Source: Caulobacteraceae bacterium
GTDB taxonomy: Bacteria > Pseudomonadota > Alphaproteobacteria > Caulobacterales > Caulobacteraceae
Assembly: GCA_025359665.1 (NCBI GenBank)
Contig: JANYFU010000043.1
Location: 1-34,273 of the forward strand
Reading direction: 5' to 3'
Length of the DNA: 34,273 nucleotides
Of the stretch, positions 9,225 through 19,215 are shown piece by piece. The notes beneath the pieces are model-generated. The model did not search any database. It saw only the letters and a program-made list of their open reading frames with translations, and was not told the origin of the DNA. The position numbers and the translations under genes were made by a program. Each line of letters starts with the position of its first letter. Positions within the stretch are counted from its first letter, which is position 1.

Positions 9225-10712
9225 CTACTTTCCCGTGGCCGCGCGAAACGCGTCGACCAGATGAACCGTCGAGGCGTTCGTGAAGCTGAACACCAGGCCG
9301 GGCTGGAAGCCGAGCACCAAGGTGGCGAGGATCAACGGCGCGAACACCAGCATCTCGCGCCCACCCATATCGCCGATCGTCGCCAGGGCGGGGTTGGTCA
9401 GTTCGCCGAACACGATACGGCGATAGAGAGTCAGGGCGTAGACGGCCGAGAGGATGACACCGGAGCTAGCGATGATCGCCGTCCAAGTCGAGGCTCCATA
9501 GGTTCCCGTCAGGGTCAGAATCTCTCCCACGAAGCCGCTGGTTCCGGGAAGGCCGACATTGCCCATGGTGAACAGCATGAACACCGCCGCGTAGATCGGC
9601 ATGCGGTTCACCACCCCGCCGTAGAAGGCGATCTCGCGGGTGTGCATCCGATCGTAGACCACCCCGACGCAGAGGAAGAGCGCGCCGGAGATCACGCCAT
9701 GGCTGAGCATCTGGAACAGTGCGCCTTGCTCGCCCTGCAAGGTGCCCGAGAAGATACCCATGGTGACGAAGCCCATGTGCGCCACCGACGAATAGGCGAT
9801 CAGCTTCTTCATGTCGGTCTGCCGGAAGGCCACCAGCGAGGTGTAAACGATGGCGATCGCCGACAGAGCGTAGATCAGCGGCGCGAACTGGTGGCTGGCG
9901 ATCGGAAACATCGGCAGGGAAAACCGCATGAACCCGTAGCCGCCCATCTTGATCAGGATGCCGGCCAGGATCACCGAGCCGGCCGTCGGCGCCTCGACGT
10001 GGGCGTCGGGCAGCCAGGTGTGAACCGGCCACATCGGCATCTTCACAGCGAACGAGGCAAAGAAAGCCAGCCACAGCCAGACTTGTACTCCGGGCGCGAA
10101 GTGGTAACGCATGAGCTCGGGAATGCTGGCGGTATGGGCGATCGAGATCATCGCCAACACGGCGGCCAGCATGAGGACCGAGCCCAGCAGGGTGTAGAGG
10201 AAAAACTTGAACGCCGCATAGATGCGGTTCTTGCCGCCCCAGATGCCGATGATCAGAAACATCGGGATCAGCTGGGCCTCGAAGAACAGGTAGAAGACCA
10301 GCAGGTCGAGGGCGCAGAACACGCCGATCACCAGGCTCTCTAGCACCAGGAAGGCGATCATATATTCGATCACCCTGGTCTCAATCGATTTCCAGCTGGC
10401 CAGAATGCAGATCGGCATCAGGAAGGCGGTCAGCAGCAGGAACAGCACCGAAATGCCGTCAACTCCCATGTGGTAATGCAGGCCTGAGAACCAGACCGCG
10501 TCTTCGGTGAACTGGAAGCCACTCTGGGTCCGGTCGAACGACATCACCAACAGGATAGACAGGGCGAATGTGGCCAGAGTGGTGGCCAGAGCGATCCAAC
10601 GCGCGGCCAAAGCGGCGCGGGCCTCGTCGCCCTTGCCGACCAGACGCAGCAGCAGGATGGCCGCCACGCCGATCAGAGGCGCATAGGTGGTTAGCGAGAG
10701 GATGCCGGTCAT
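9225..10712 (-). CDS. nuoM: NADH-quinone oxidoreductase subunit M
   Basis: A 495-aa antiporter-like subunit of the complex I membrane arm. Conserved stretches are [38 protein letters not shown] (with the key Glu of the proton path), [36 protein letters not shown] and [16 protein letters not shown]. The track start at 10724 is 4 codons too long: the ATG at 10712 ([13 protein letters not shown]) overlaps the nuoL stop as ATGA (10709-10712), the usual coupling in this operon. nuoN follows after 6 bp. Confidence 0.97.
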   Translation of the reverse strand: MTGILSLTTYAPLIGVAAILLLRLVGKGDEARAALAARWIALATTLATFALSILLVMSFDRTQSGFQFTEDAVWFSGLHYHMGVDGISVLFLLLTAFLMPICILASWKSIETRVIEYMIAFLVLESLVIGVFCALDLLVFYLFFEAQLIPMFLIIGIWGGKNRIYAAFKFFLYTLLGSVLMLAAVLAMISIAHTASIPELMRYHFAPGVQVWLWLAFFASFAVKMPMWPVHTWLPDAHVEAPTAGSVILAGILIKMGGYGFMRFSLPMFPIASHQFAPLIYALSAIAIVYTSLVAFRQTDMKKLIAYSSVAHMGFVTMGIFSGTLQGEQGALFQMLSHGVISGALFLCVGVVYDRMHTREIAFYGGVVNRMPIYAAVFMLFTMGNVGLPGTSGFVGEILTLTGTYGASTWTAIIASSGVILSAVYALTLYRRIVFGELTNPALATIGDMGGREMLVFAPLILATLVLGFQPGLVFSFTNASTVHLVDAFRAATGK

Positions 10713-12727
10713 CTGAAGGCCCAAAGCGCGAAGGACAGCAGGCCCGCGATCCCTAGCAGCATGACGAAGGCGTAGTGGTAGACATAACCGGTTTGCAAAC
10801 GCCCGGTGAAGCGGCCGAAGGCGTAGGACACGGCGGACACGCCATCAGGCCCCAAACCGTCGATCAGCGCCTTGTCGCCGCCCTTCCAGAACAGGTCGCC
10901 CAGCCCACGCGCGCCGCGCACGAAGACGAGGTGGTAAAGCTCGTCGAAGAACCACTTGTGGTAGAGGAAGCTCCACAGGAAACCGCGCCGCTCAGCGATC
11001 CTCGCGCCCATGCCTTCCTTCAAAATGTAGGCATACCAAGCTCCGACGAAGCCCAGGGCGGTAACCACCAGCGGCGCCCAGACCACTACCGGCGGCAGGC
11101 TTTTGACAGAATCGAGGATGTGATTGCCCGGCAAGGTGAAGATCGCTCCGCGCCAGAACGCCATCCGCTCGGGACCAACGAACAGTTCCGTGAACAGACC
11201 GCCGGCGGCGATGGCGCCAAAGGCCAGCAGCAGCAGCGGCCCGCGCATCGGCCAGGGGGCCTCGTGGGGATCGCCGCCGTGGCCATGATCCTTGGCGTGA
11301 TTGTCGCCATGAGCGTCATGAGATGAAGCATGACCCCATTTGGCGTGCCCGTGGAAGGTCATGAAGATCAGCCGCCATGAATAGAACGATGTCAGGCCGG
11401 CGGCGATCAGGCCGGCGAAGAACGCGAAATCGGAAATCCCGTTGGTCCGCCCGGCGATGAAGGCGGCGTCGATGATGGCGTCTTTCGAATAGAACCCTGA
11501 AAAGCCAAGGTCGAGGCCAGGGATGCCGACACCTGTGATGGAAATCGTGCCGATCACCATCACCGCATAGGTGATGGGCAGATGCTTCCACAGCCCGCCC
11601 ATCTTGCGCATGTCCTGTTCGTGGTGGACCGCGTGAATCACGGCGCCGGCGCCCAGGAACAGCAGCGCCTTAAAGAAAGCGTGGGTGAACAGGTGGAACA
11701 TCGCGGCCGGATAGGCGCCGACCCCGGCGGCGAAGAACATATAGCCGAGCTGGGAGCAGGTCGAATAGGCCACTACGCGCTTGATGTCGTTCTGGGCCAG
11801 CCCGACCGTGGCCGCAAAAAGCGCTGTCACCGCGCCGACCACCGTGACCACCTCGCGGGCGACGGGGGCATATTCGAACATCGGTGACAGCAGGCAGACC
11901 ATATAGACGCCCGCGGTCACCATCGTGGCCGCGTGGATCAGGGCAGAGACGGGCGTCGGCCCTTCCATGGCGTCAGGCAGCCAGGTGTGCAGGAAAAATT
12001 GCGCCGACTTTCCCATGGCGCCGATGAACAGCAGGCAGCAGGCCAGATCGACCAGCGGCCAGTCCCGGCCCGCGAAGCGCCATGTGTTGGGCACATGACC
12101 GGCGACCTGCGTGAAGATCTCGGCGAAGCGGATGGTGCCGAAGGCCCAGAAGCAGGTCATGATGCCTAGCGCGAAGCCGGCGTCGCCCACCCGGTTGACC
12201 ACGAAGGCCTTGATCGAAGCGGCGTTGGCGCTGGGCTTGTGATACCAGAAACCGATCAGCAGATAGCTGGCCAGCCCCACCCCTTCCCAACCGAAGAACA
12301 GCTGCATGAAGTCGCTGGCGGTCACCAGGGCCAGCATCGCGAAGGTGAACAGCGACAGATAGGCGAAGAACCGGGGTCGGCCCGGGTCGTCGGCCATGTA
12401 GCCCCAGCTGTAGAGGTGAACGAGGGCCGAAACGCTGGTCACCACCACCAGCATTACCGCCGAAAGAGTATCGACGCGGATTGACCAGTCGGACTGGAAG
12501 GCGCCGACGTTGATGAACGGCGCGATTTCGACGGTGAAATGCGATGGCCCGCCGCCCCAGATCAGGTGAGCGAAGGTTGTCCAGGCCAGGGCGCAGGCGA
12601 AAAACAACAGGCCGGTGGTTATCGCCATGGAAGGCGTATCGCCTAGACGCCGGCCGAACAGACCGACGATCAACGCACCCGCCAAGGGCGCGAACACCAG
12701 CAGGGTGACGATCAGTTGAAGCGTCAT
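10709..12727 (-). CDS. nuoL: NADH-quinone oxidoreductase subunit L
   Basis: The 672-aa distal antiporter-like subunit of complex I, carrying the long lateral amphipathic helix at its C-terminus. Recognised from [54 protein letters not shown] and [47 protein letters not shown]. It is longer than the E. coli protein (about 613 aa), partly because of a His-rich hydrophilic loop at about residues 458-494 ([30 protein letters not shown]). It starts 1 bp after the nuoK stop and overlaps nuoM by 4 nt. Confidence 0.98.
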   Translation of the reverse strand: MTLQLIVTLLVFAPLAGALIVGLFGRRLGDTPSMAITTGLLFFACALAWTTFAHLIWGGGPSHFTVEIAPFINVGAFQSDWSIRVDTLSAVMLVVVTSVSALVHLYSWGYMADDPGRPRFFAYLSLFTFAMLALVTASDFMQLFFGWEGVGLASYLLIGFWYHKPSANAASIKAFVVNRVGDAGFALGIMTCFWAFGTIRFAEIFTQVAGHVPNTWRFAGRDWPLVDLACCLLFIGAMGKSAQFFLHTWLPDAMEGPTPVSALIHAATMVTAGVYMVCLLSPMFEYAPVAREVVTVVGAVTALFAATVGLAQNDIKRVVAYSTCSQLGYMFFAAGVGAYPAAMFHLFTHAFFKALLFLGAGAVIHAVHHEQDMRKMGGLWKHLPITYAVMVIGTISITGVGIPGLDLGFSGFYSKDAIIDAAFIAGRTNGISDFAFFAGLIAAGLTSFYSWRLIFMTFHGHAKWGHASSHDAHGDNHAKDHGHGGDPHEAPWPMRGPLLLLAFGAIAAGGLFTELFVGPERMAFWRGAIFTLPGNHILDSVKSLPPVVVWAPLVVTALGFVGAWYAYILKEGMGARIAERRGFLWSFLYHKWFFDELYHLVFVRGARGLGDLFWKGGDKALIDGLGPDGVSAVSYAFGRFTGRLQTGYVYHYAFVMLLGIAGLLSFALWAFR

Positions 12728-12728
12728 C

Positions 12729-13037
12729 CTAGCCCCGCATCACGGAGGCGTCATCGACGCCGATGCCGCCACGCCAGCGGAAGAAGGTGACGAGGATCGC
12801 CAGGCCGACCGCCGCTTCCGCCGCCGCGACCGTAAGCACGAAGAGCGCGTAGATCTGACCCACCACGTCATGCAGGAAGACCGAGAACGACACTAGGTTG
12901 ATGTTCACGGCCAGCAGGATCAGCTCGATCGACATCAGGATGACGATCACATTGCGGCGGTTCACGAAGATGCCGAGCACGCCGATCGTGAACAGGATCG
13001 CCGCCACCGTCAGATAGTGGTCAAGGCCTATGGTCAT
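12729..13037 (-). CDS. nuoK: NADH-quinone oxidoreductase subunit K
   Basis: A 102-aa three-helix membrane subunit of complex I. The start [49 protein letters not shown] contains the conserved membrane Glu ([10 protein letters not shown]), and the second Glu lies in [17 protein letters not shown]. Length equals the family norm. Its ATG overlaps the nuoJ stop by 4 nt (13034-13037), and nuoL begins 1 bp after its stop. Confidence 0.98.
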   Translation of the reverse strand: MTIGLDHYLTVAAILFTIGVLGIFVNRRNVIVILMSIELILLAVNINLVSFSVFLHDVVGQIYALFVLTVAAAEAAVGLAILVTFFRWRGGIGVDDASVMRG

Positions 13038-13648
13038 TCGTCGATCCCCTCGCCGGACTTGATCGTTACGATGCGCATGCCGCTTGCCGGCGTGCGGGCA
13101 GTCTGGCGACCGACGTCCTGACGTTTGACTCCAACCCGATGCTTGAGGGTCAGGACGATGGCCCCGATCATCGCCACCAGCAGCACCAGACCGGCGATCT
13201 GAAAGAAATAGGCATAGTCGGTATAGAGCACCCGGCCGATCGCCTCGGCGTTGGTGACAGAGCCTGTCGGCGTCGGACCGGTCGAGCCGGCCGCGGCGCC
13301 GTTATGGGCGACGCTGACGGCAACCAGGATCATCTCGACCGTCAACAGACCCGCCACCATGGCGCCGATCGGGAGGTAGCGGACCGAGCCTTGGCGAAGG
13401 GCGGCGAAATCCACATCCAGCATCATGACAACGAAAAGAAACAGCACGGCGACGGCGCCGACGTAGACCACCACCAGGATCATCGCCAGGAACTCGGCCC
13501 CCAGCAACACGAACAGCCCCGCCGCCGAGAAGAACGCCGTGATCAGGAACAGCACCGAGTGAACGGGGTTCTTGGCCGAGATCACGGCGAGGCCGGCGAC
13601 CACCGTGGTGGCGGCGAGCAGATAGAAGGCGATAGCCTGCAGGGCCAT
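13034..13648 (-). CDS. nuoJ: NADH-quinone oxidoreductase subunit J
   Basis: A 204-aa subunit of the complex I membrane arm with five membrane helices. It is recognised from [55 protein letters not shown], which contains the pi-bulge helix region linked to quinone-coupled conformational change in the family. The C-terminal tail from about residue 170 is basic and cytoplasmic. An 86-bp gap separates it from nuoI, the largest gap inside the operon; a GGAG-containing Shine-Dalgarno site precedes the ATG. It overlaps nuoK by 4 nt. Confidence 0.97.
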   Translation of the reverse strand: MALQAIAFYLLAATTVVAGLAVISAKNPVHSVLFLITAFFSAAGLFVLLGAEFLAMILVVVYVGAVAVLFLFVVMMLDVDFAALRQGSVRYLPIGAMVAGLLTVEMILVAVSVAHNGAAAGSTGPTPTGSVTNAEAIGRVLYTDYAYFFQIAGLVLLVAMIGAIVLTLKHRVGVKRQDVGRQTARTPASGMRIVTIKSGEGIDE

Positions 13649-13734
13649 GGGGCCGTTGAGTCTCCGTTAATGCGCGTGGGGGTTGCGAACGCCGGCGGCG
13701 CGGATACGACCCTGTCTAATTTCGCGCGGGTTGC
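13649..13734 (-). other. 86-bp nuoI-nuoJ spacer
   Basis: The longest gap within the nuo operon. On the minus strand it holds a short CGCC-GCC-GGCG hairpin flanked by GGGT/ACCC, and the sequence GCAACCC twice. No ORF, T-tract or promoter pair is evident. It could be a processing or stability element; nothing more can be supported. Confidence 0.35.
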
Positions 13735-14226
13735 TTAGCGATAGGGGGCGTCCAGTTCCAGGTTCTTTGCGATCTCGCGTTCCCACCGATCGCCGTTTTC
13801 GAGCAGACGTTGTTTGTCGTAGTAGAGTTCCTCACGCGTCTCGACGGCGAACTCCAGATTGGGACCCTCGACGATGGCGTCCACCGGGCAGGCCTCCTGA
13901 CACAAACCGCAATAGATGCATTTGACCATATCGATGTCGTAGCGTGTCGTGCGGCGCGACCCGTCGTCGCGAGGCTCGGCTTCGATGGTTATGGCTTGGG
14001 CGGGACAGATCGCTTCGCACAATTTGCAGGCGATGCATCGCTCCTCGCCATTGGGATATCGACGCAGGGCGTGTTCACCCCGAAAGCGTGGCGACTGGGG
14101 ATTGCGCTCATTGGGATAGAGAACCGTGGCCTTGGGGGCGATCATGTATTTCATGCCGAGCCCGAAGGCGCCGACGAAGTCCATGAGCGCCGCGCCGCGT
14201 AGCGCCTGACCTATGCGTTGGAACAT
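13735..14226 (-). CDS. nuoI: NADH-quinone oxidoreductase subunit I
   Basis: A 163-aa peripheral-arm subunit holding clusters N6a and N6b, the last iron-sulphur relays before N2. Both 4Fe-4S motifs are intact: [12 protein letters not shown] and [12 protein letters not shown]. The N-terminal GFGLGMKYM-like amphipathic segment would sit against the membrane. Length is typical of alphaproteobacterial and mitochondrial TYKY-type subunits (about 162 aa). It starts 6 bp after the small lipoprotein gene, with AGG-rich sequence upstream of the ATG. Confidence 0.98.
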   Translation of the reverse strand: MFQRIGQALRGAALMDFVGAFGLGMKYMIAPKATVLYPNERNPQSPRFRGEHALRRYPNGEERCIACKLCEAICPAQAITIEAEPRDDGSRRTTRYDIDMVKCIYCGLCQEACPVDAIVEGPNLEFAVETREELYYDKQRLLENGDRWEREIAKNLELDAPYR

Positions 14227-14232
14227 CTGGGC

Positions 14233-14457
14233 CTACCTCGTCTTTCCGACCACGCACTCATAGTCGGAAAGGTCCCGACCTTCGTAACCCTTGCGCGTCT
14301 GGATCACGCCACCCTTGGCCGCACAGGTCGCGGTGGCCGTCCTCAATGAGTCGTAGCTGGCGACGCCCCGGTCGAGACCATAGGAAGCGCCGGGCATGCC
14401 ACCACATCCAAACAAGGTCATGGCCAGCACGACCAGATATCCAAGACGGCCGATCAC
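14233..14457 (-). CDS. Small putative lipoprotein inside the nuo operon (nuoH-nuoI)
   Basis: I do not recognise this 74-aa protein. The track's 99-aa version starts inside nuoH. The better start is the GTG at 14457, which forms a GTGA overlap with the nuoH stop. This gives [20 protein letters not shown]..., a basic start, a short hydrophobic stretch and a lipobox-like LFGC, so lipidation at Cys18 is likely. The mature part is about 57 residues, has two more Cys (ATCAAKG and DYECVV) that could form a disulphide, and ends VVGKTR. nuoI starts 6 bp downstream. Placement and coupling suggest a complex I-associated or assembly role, but that is inference. A later ATG (MTLFGC) would lose the signal. 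Confidence 0.72.
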   Translation of the reverse strand: MIGRLGYLVVLAMTLFGCGGMPGASYGLDRGVASYDSLRTATATCAAKGGVIQTRKGYEGRDLSDYECVVGKTR

Positions 14458-15521
14458 ACACCCGGCCCATAGACGCGCCAGGCGCTGATGGCGATCACTG
14501 CCGCGAGGGAGGTCGGCAAAAACACCTTCCAACCCAGCCGCATCAATTGATCATACCGGTAGCGGGGTACGACGGCTTTGACCATGGCGAACAGGAAGAA
14601 GAAGAACATCATCTTGCCGAAAAACCACATGAAGCCGAAGAAACTGACGGCGGTGGGGCTCCAGCTGGAAGTGAAAGGGGTCGGAAACGGCGCCTGCCAC
14701 CCCCCGAAGAACAATATGCTGATCAGCGCGCACATCAAAAGAATGTTGGCAAGCTCGGCGATCATGAACAGCAGGTAGGGAGTCGAAGAATATTCCACCT
14801 GATAGCCTGCAACCAGCTCCGATTCGGCTTCAGGCAGATCGAATGGCGGCCGGTTGGTTTCCGCCAGGGCGGAGATGAAGAAAATCACCGTCATGGGAAT
14901 CATCACCAACGCGGCCGGCAGATTTTTCAGGCCCCCGCCGCCCAGCACGTTCCAATTCCAGAAACCGCCACCCTGTTTGAGCACGATGGTCTGGAGGCTG
15001 AGGGAACCAGTGAGCAGAATGACCGTGACGATCACGAAGCCGATCGAGACCTCGTAAGACACCATCTGCGCGGCCGACCGCAGGCTGCCGAGAAACGGGT
15101 ATTTCGAGTTCGACGCCCAGCCGCCCATGATGATGCCATAGACACCCAGAGAAGAGATCGCGAACAGATAGAGCACGCCAACGTTGATGTTCGAAACCAC
15201 CCAGCCAGGCGCCAGAGGCATGACCGCCCAGGCCCCGAACGCCAGCGTGAAACTGACCAGCGGAGCCAGCAGGAACACCGCCTTGTCCGCGCCCGCCGGA
15301 ATGATCAGCTCCTTGAGAACAAATTTGATCAGATCGGCGAACGACTGCAGCAGGCCAAATGGTCCCACGACATTTGGGCCTTTGCGCATCATCACGCCGG
15401 CCCAGATCTTTCGGTCGGCGAGCATGAAGAAGGCCTGGGACAGCAGCAGCCAGACCAGCACGGCCAGAATCTGGCCGACCGTTATAACCAACCAGCCAAC
15501 GGGAGAGCCCCAATCGATCAT
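14454..15521 (-). CDS. nuoH: NADH-quinone oxidoreductase subunit H
   Basis: A 355-aa subunit at the junction of the peripheral and membrane arms, forming part of the quinone chamber. Family stretches are [69 protein letters not shown] and [29 protein letters not shown] (the loop lining the quinone channel). It has eight or so membrane helices. It starts 6 bp after nuoG and its stop overlaps the GTG of the small lipoprotein gene. Confidence 0.98.
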   Translation of the reverse strand: MIDWGSPVGWLVITVGQILAVLVWLLLSQAFFMLADRKIWAGVMMRKGPNVVGPFGLLQSFADLIKFVLKELIIPAGADKAVFLLAPLVSFTLAFGAWAVMPLAPGWVVSNINVGVLYLFAISSLGVYGIIMGGWASNSKYPFLGSLRSAAQMVSYEVSIGFVIVTVILLTGSLSLQTIVLKQGGGFWNWNVLGGGGLKNLPAALVMIPMTVIFFISALAETNRPPFDLPEAESELVAGYQVEYSSTPYLLFMIAELANILLMCALISILFFGGWQAPFPTPFTSSWSPTAVSFFGFMWFFGKMMFFFFLFAMVKAVVPRYRYDQLMRLGWKVFLPTSLAAVIAISAWRVYGPGV

Positions 15522-15527
15522 GATCGC

Positions 15528-17582
15528 CTACTCCGCCGCCAGTTTCAGGCCGGAGGCCAAGGCCGCGCATTCGGCCATGGTCACGCTGGATCGGGCGATG
15601 GGATTGGTCAGGTGGAAGGCCTTGATCGGGCTGGCGAAGGGCGCGTCTAGAACAGGACCCCTGGCGCCCAGGGCGGTAAGATCCAGGGTGGTCGGTGATG
15701 ATCCAGGCGCATAGTCGATCTGGCCGAATGTCGGGTAGTCGGCGAACAGCCGGGCGCGAAGCTGGTCCAGGGTGTCGTAGGGCAATCGAGCCCCGACATG
15801 GTCGGACAGGGCGCGCAGGATCGACCAGTCCTCCTTGGCTTCGCCCTTTGGGAAGACGGCGCGCTCGCCGCGCTGCACCCGGCCCTCGGTGTTGACGTAG
15901 AGCCCACTTTTTTCAGTGTAGGCCGCTCCGGGCAGAATAACGTCGGCGCGGTGGGCGCCGGCGTCTCCGTGGGTCCCAAGATAGACGACAAAGGCGTCGC
16001 TTTGGCCGAGATCGATTTCGTCGGCTCCCAACAGAAACAGCAGTTCGGCACCGCCTTTGGCTGTCATTTCGGCCGCCGTCATACCGCCGGCGCGTGGCGT
16101 GAACCCCAGGTCGAGGCCCCCGACCCGGGCCGCCGCGGTGTGCAGTATATTCCAGCCGTTCCACCCGTCCCGAACCACTCCGAAGACGGCGGCAAGGTTC
16201 GCGGACAGCGCCAGGACAGCGGCGCTATCGGCCCGGGTCAACGCGCCCTGGCCGATGATGACGGCGGGATGCTTGGCGTTCTTCATGGCGTCCGCGAACT
16301 CGCCGCCTTCGATTGCGGTGGCGATTGAGGACGCGCCGGCGCCCAGATAGTCATAGCCATAGGTGAGATCCGCACGCTCGCCGATCACCCCGATCCGGGT
16401 CTTGCCCGACAGCCACAGCCTGCGAATCCGGGCGTTCAGGACCGGCGCTTCGAGCCTAGGATTGGTTCCGATCAGCAGGATCGCATCCGCGTGCTCAAGA
16501 CCTTCGATGGTGCTGTTGAACAGCCAGGATTCGCGTGGGCCATCGCCTAGAGCCAAGCCATCCTGACGGCAATCCAACGACGTCACGCCTATCGACCCAA
16601 ACAGGTCCAGAGCCGCCTTCATGGATTCGGCGTCCTGGAGATCGCCGGCGATCACGCCGACGCGATCCGGCGCCGCGGCCTTCAGGCGCGCCGCGACCAG
16701 GGCGAGCGCCTCACCCCAGGAAGCCGGCTTAAGCCGACCGTCCTGGCGGATCATCGGCCGATCGAGACGCTGGCGCGCCAGGCCGTCGCAGGCGTAGCGG
16801 GTCTTGTCGCTGATCCACTCCTCATTGACCGCATCGTTGGTGCGGGGCAGCACCCGCAGAACGGCGGGACCGCGCGCGTCTACCCGGATCGCGCTGCCCA
16901 GCGCGTCCATAACATCGACGCTTTGGGTTTTGGTCAGCTCCCAGGGCCGGGCGTTGAAAGCATAGGGTTTCGAGGTCAAGGCTCCGACCGGACACAGGTC
17001 GATCACATTGGCCGACAGCTCGCTGGCCACCGACTGGTCGAGATAGGTCGTGATCTCCACGTCCTCTCCCCGTGAGATCAGGCCGATGTCCGGCACGCCC
17101 GCCACCTCGGTGATGAAGCGAACGCAACGCGTGCACTGTATGCAGCGGGTCATGACCGTCTTGATCAGCGGGCCCATGTGCTTTTCCTCGACGGCGCGCT
17201 TGTTTTCCTCGTAGCGCGTCTCGTCGCGGCCATAGCCGATCGACTGGTCCTGCAAGTCACACTCACCGCCCTGGTCGCAGATCGGGCAATCGAGCGGATG
17301 GTTGATCAGCAGGAATTCCATCACCCCCTGGCGGGCCTTCTTGACCATCGCGGAGTTGGTGACGATCTCCTGGCCGTCGGCCGCCGGCAGGGCGCAGGAG
17401 GCCTGGGGTTTCGGCGGTCCGGGCTTCACCTCGACCAGACACATCCTGCAGTTGCCCGCGATCGACAGGCGCTCATGGTAGCAGAAACGCGGAATCTCCT
17501 CCCCCGCCAGTTCGGCGACCTGCAGCACCGTCATGCCGTTGTCGAACTCAATCTCGACGCCGTTTACCTTGGCTTTTGGCAA
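15528..17582 (-). CDS. nuoG: NADH-quinone oxidoreductase subunit G
   Basis: A 684-aa peripheral-arm subunit carrying several iron-sulphur clusters of the electron path. The N-terminal ferredoxin-like domain has CYHERLSIAGNCRMCLVEV...CALP (2Fe-2S). HPLDCPICDQGGECDLQDQS supplies the His/Cys-ligated N5 cluster and CIQCTRCVRF...CPVGAL supplies N4. The rest is a molybdopterin-oxidoreductase-like domain without a cofactor. Length is typical of the alphaproteobacterial/mitochondrial 75-kDa type and shorter than the E. coli protein. It lies 50 bp after nuoF. Confidence 0.98.
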   Translation of the reverse strand: MPKAKVNGVEIEFDNGMTVLQVAELAGEEIPRFCYHERLSIAGNCRMCLVEVKPGPPKPQASCALPAADGQEIVTNSAMVKKARQGVMEFLLINHPLDCPICDQGGECDLQDQSIGYGRDETRYEENKRAVEEKHMGPLIKTVMTRCIQCTRCVRFITEVAGVPDIGLISRGEDVEITTYLDQSVASELSANVIDLCPVGALTSKPYAFNARPWELTKTQSVDVMDALGSAIRVDARGPAVLRVLPRTNDAVNEEWISDKTRYACDGLARQRLDRPMIRQDGRLKPASWGEALALVAARLKAAAPDRVGVIAGDLQDAESMKAALDLFGSIGVTSLDCRQDGLALGDGPRESWLFNSTIEGLEHADAILLIGTNPRLEAPVLNARIRRLWLSGKTRIGVIGERADLTYGYDYLGAGASSIATAIEGGEFADAMKNAKHPAVIIGQGALTRADSAAVLALSANLAAVFGVVRDGWNGWNILHTAAARVGGLDLGFTPRAGGMTAAEMTAKGGAELLFLLGADEIDLGQSDAFVVYLGTHGDAGAHRADVILPGAAYTEKSGLYVNTEGRVQRGERAVFPKGEAKEDWSILRALSDHVGARLPYDTLDQLRARLFADYPTFGQIDYAPGSSPTTLDLTALGARGPVLDAPFASPIKAFHLTNPIARSSVTMAECAALASGLKLAAE

Positions 17583-17632
17583 TTGCGGTATCCTAGCGGG
17601 GCGCGTCGACCATGGGCGGGGGCGATACGCCC

Positions 17633-18949
17633 CTACTCCGCCGCGATCAAGGTCGCGCCCGGCACATTGGCCCGGCGGGTGCGATAGTTGGCGATCCGCT
17701 GTTCAATCTCGGGACGGAAATGGCGAAACAGCCCCTGGATCGGCCAGGCAGCCGCGTCGCCGAGGCCGCAGATCGTGTGACCCTCCACCTGGCTGGCCAC
17801 GTCGAGCAGCATGTCGATCTCTTTGGGCTCGGCCTCTCCAGTGACCATGCGCTCCATGATCCGCCACATCCAGCCGGTGCCTTCCCTGCACGGCGTGCAT
17901 TGTCCGCAGCTCTCATGCTTGTAGAAATAGGAAAGCCGCGCGATGGCGGCGACGATGTCGCAATCCTTGTCCATGACGATCATCGCCGCCGTGCCGAGCC
18001 CTGATTTACGTGACGCCAGATCGTCGAAGTCCATCAGCGCGACTTCGCACTCCTCGGCGGGGATCATGCGAACCGACGAGCCACCGGGGATGATCGCCTT
18101 GAGGTTGCCCCAACCACCGCGCACACCGCCGAAGTGGTCTTCGACTAGCTGGCGAAGCGGGATGCTCATCGCTTCCTCGACCACGCAAGGCTTGTTGACG
18201 TGGCCCGAGGCGCTCATCAGCTTGGTGCCGGAATTCTTGGATCGGCCGAAACCGAGGAACCACTCCGCGCCGCGCCTCAAAATTTCCGGCGCCACGGCGA
18301 TGGATTCGACGTTGTTGACGGTCGTCGGGCAACCATAGACGCCCGCGCCGGCCGGAAATGGCGGCTTCAGCCTCGGCTGACCCTTCTTGCCCTCCAGGCT
18401 TTCCAGCAGGGCCATCTCATCCCCACAGATATACGCGCCGCCACCATGAGTGACGCGCACGTTGAAATCCCACCCGTGAATATTGTCCTTGCCGATCAGG
18501 CGGGCTTCGGCGGCCTGGATCAGCGCCGCCTCCAGGCGCTCGCGCTCAAGCACGTATTCGCCCCGAATATAGATGAAACAGTCATGGGCTCGGATCGCAT
18601 AGGAGGCCACCAGACAACCCTCGATCAGGCGATGCGGGTCGTTCCGCATGATCTCGCGATCCTTGCAGGTGCCTGGTTCGGACTCGTCGGCGTTGACCAC
18701 GAGATAGTGAGGGCGTTCCCCCATCTGCTTGGGCATGAAAGTCCACTTCAGGCCCGTGGCGAAGCCCGCCCCGCCCCGACCGCGAAGCCCGGAAGCCTTG
18801 ATCTGGTCGCAGATCCATTCCGGCGTCTGGGACAGCATATCAGCCGTCGCATTCCACACCCCACGCGCCTTGGCGCCCTCCAGGCCCCAGTCGTGCAGGC
18901 CGTAGAGGTTGGTGAAAATGCGGTCCTTGTCTTCGAGAATGCCGATCAT
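17633..18949 (-). CDS. nuoF: NADH-quinone oxidoreductase subunit F
   Basis: A 438-aa flavoprotein that binds NADH and FMN and passes electrons to cluster N3. It shows [16 protein letters not shown] (NADH/FMN site), [15 protein letters not shown], and the 4Fe-4S ligands [16 protein letters not shown] plus [13 protein letters not shown]. The track extends it by 108 residues out of its true frame start; the ATG at 18949 ([17 protein letters not shown]) is the family N-terminus. It begins 2 bp after the stop of the 87-aa membrane protein. nuoG follows after 50 bp. Confidence 0.97.
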   Translation of the reverse strand: MIGILEDKDRIFTNLYGLHDWGLEGAKARGVWNATADMLSQTPEWICDQIKASGLRGRGGAGFATGLKWTFMPKQMGERPHYLVVNADESEPGTCKDREIMRNDPHRLIEGCLVASYAIRAHDCFIYIRGEYVLERERLEAALIQAAEARLIGKDNIHGWDFNVRVTHGGGAYICGDEMALLESLEGKKGQPRLKPPFPAGAGVYGCPTTVNNVESIAVAPEILRRGAEWFLGFGRSKNSGTKLMSASGHVNKPCVVEEAMSIPLRQLVEDHFGGVRGGWGNLKAIIPGGSSVRMIPAEECEVALMDFDDLASRKSGLGTAAMIVMDKDCDIVAAIARLSYFYKHESCGQCTPCREGTGWMWRIMERMVTGEAEPKEIDMLLDVASQVEGHTICGLGDAAAWPIQGLFRHFRPEIEQRIANYRTRRANVPGATLIAAE

Positions 18950-18951
18950 GA

Positions 18952-19215
18952 TCAACTCTTGAGACCTGGGTGTTCGCCCGTCGAAGCGCGGGCGCGCAGA
19001 TAGGCGGCGCGTTGGACAAGCGCGTAGGCGAAGACGCCCCAACCGAACACGATCACCGAAACACCGACATAGGTGAGCCAGCGCGGAGCTCCGGGCATGT
19101 AGCGCCCGGCGATCATCGCCAGGGCTCCCACCAGGCAGACGACGAAGCCGGTGTTCTTCAGGGTGCGAAACAGAGCCGCGAATGATTCGGCCGGCGCGAC
19201 TGGGGCGGCGTTCAT
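18952..19215 (-). CDS. Small two-helix membrane protein inside the nuo operon (nuoE-nuoF)
   Basis: I do not recognise this 87-aa protein. It has a soluble N-terminus ([21 protein letters not shown]), two predicted membrane helices (about residues 23-41 and 47-69, with a short Pro-containing turn) and a basic, cytoplasmic-looking tail ending [10 protein letters not shown]. Its ATG overlaps the nuoE stop as ATGA (19212-19215), and nuoF begins 2 bp after its stop, so it is translated within the operon. Unlinked ORFs inside nuo operons are known in other alphaproteobacteria (Paracoccus). Because its neighbours encode soluble NADH-module subunits, a role in assembly or membrane tethering is conceivable but not shown. 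Confidence 0.8.
   Translation of the reverse strand: MNAAPVAPAESFAALFRTLKNTGFVVCLVGALAMIAGRYMPGAPRWLTYVGVSVIVFGWGVFAYALVQRAAYLRARASTGEHPGLKS

Noticed and set aside
9126-10343. Plus-strand 405-aa ORF
   Set aside because: Antisense to nuoM and nuoN; composition (very rich in His, Gln, Arg, Asp) is that of a reverse-frame shadow.
14346-15650. Plus-strand 434-aa ORF
   Set aside because: Antisense to nuoH and the small lipoprotein gene; no recognisable domain and skewed composition.
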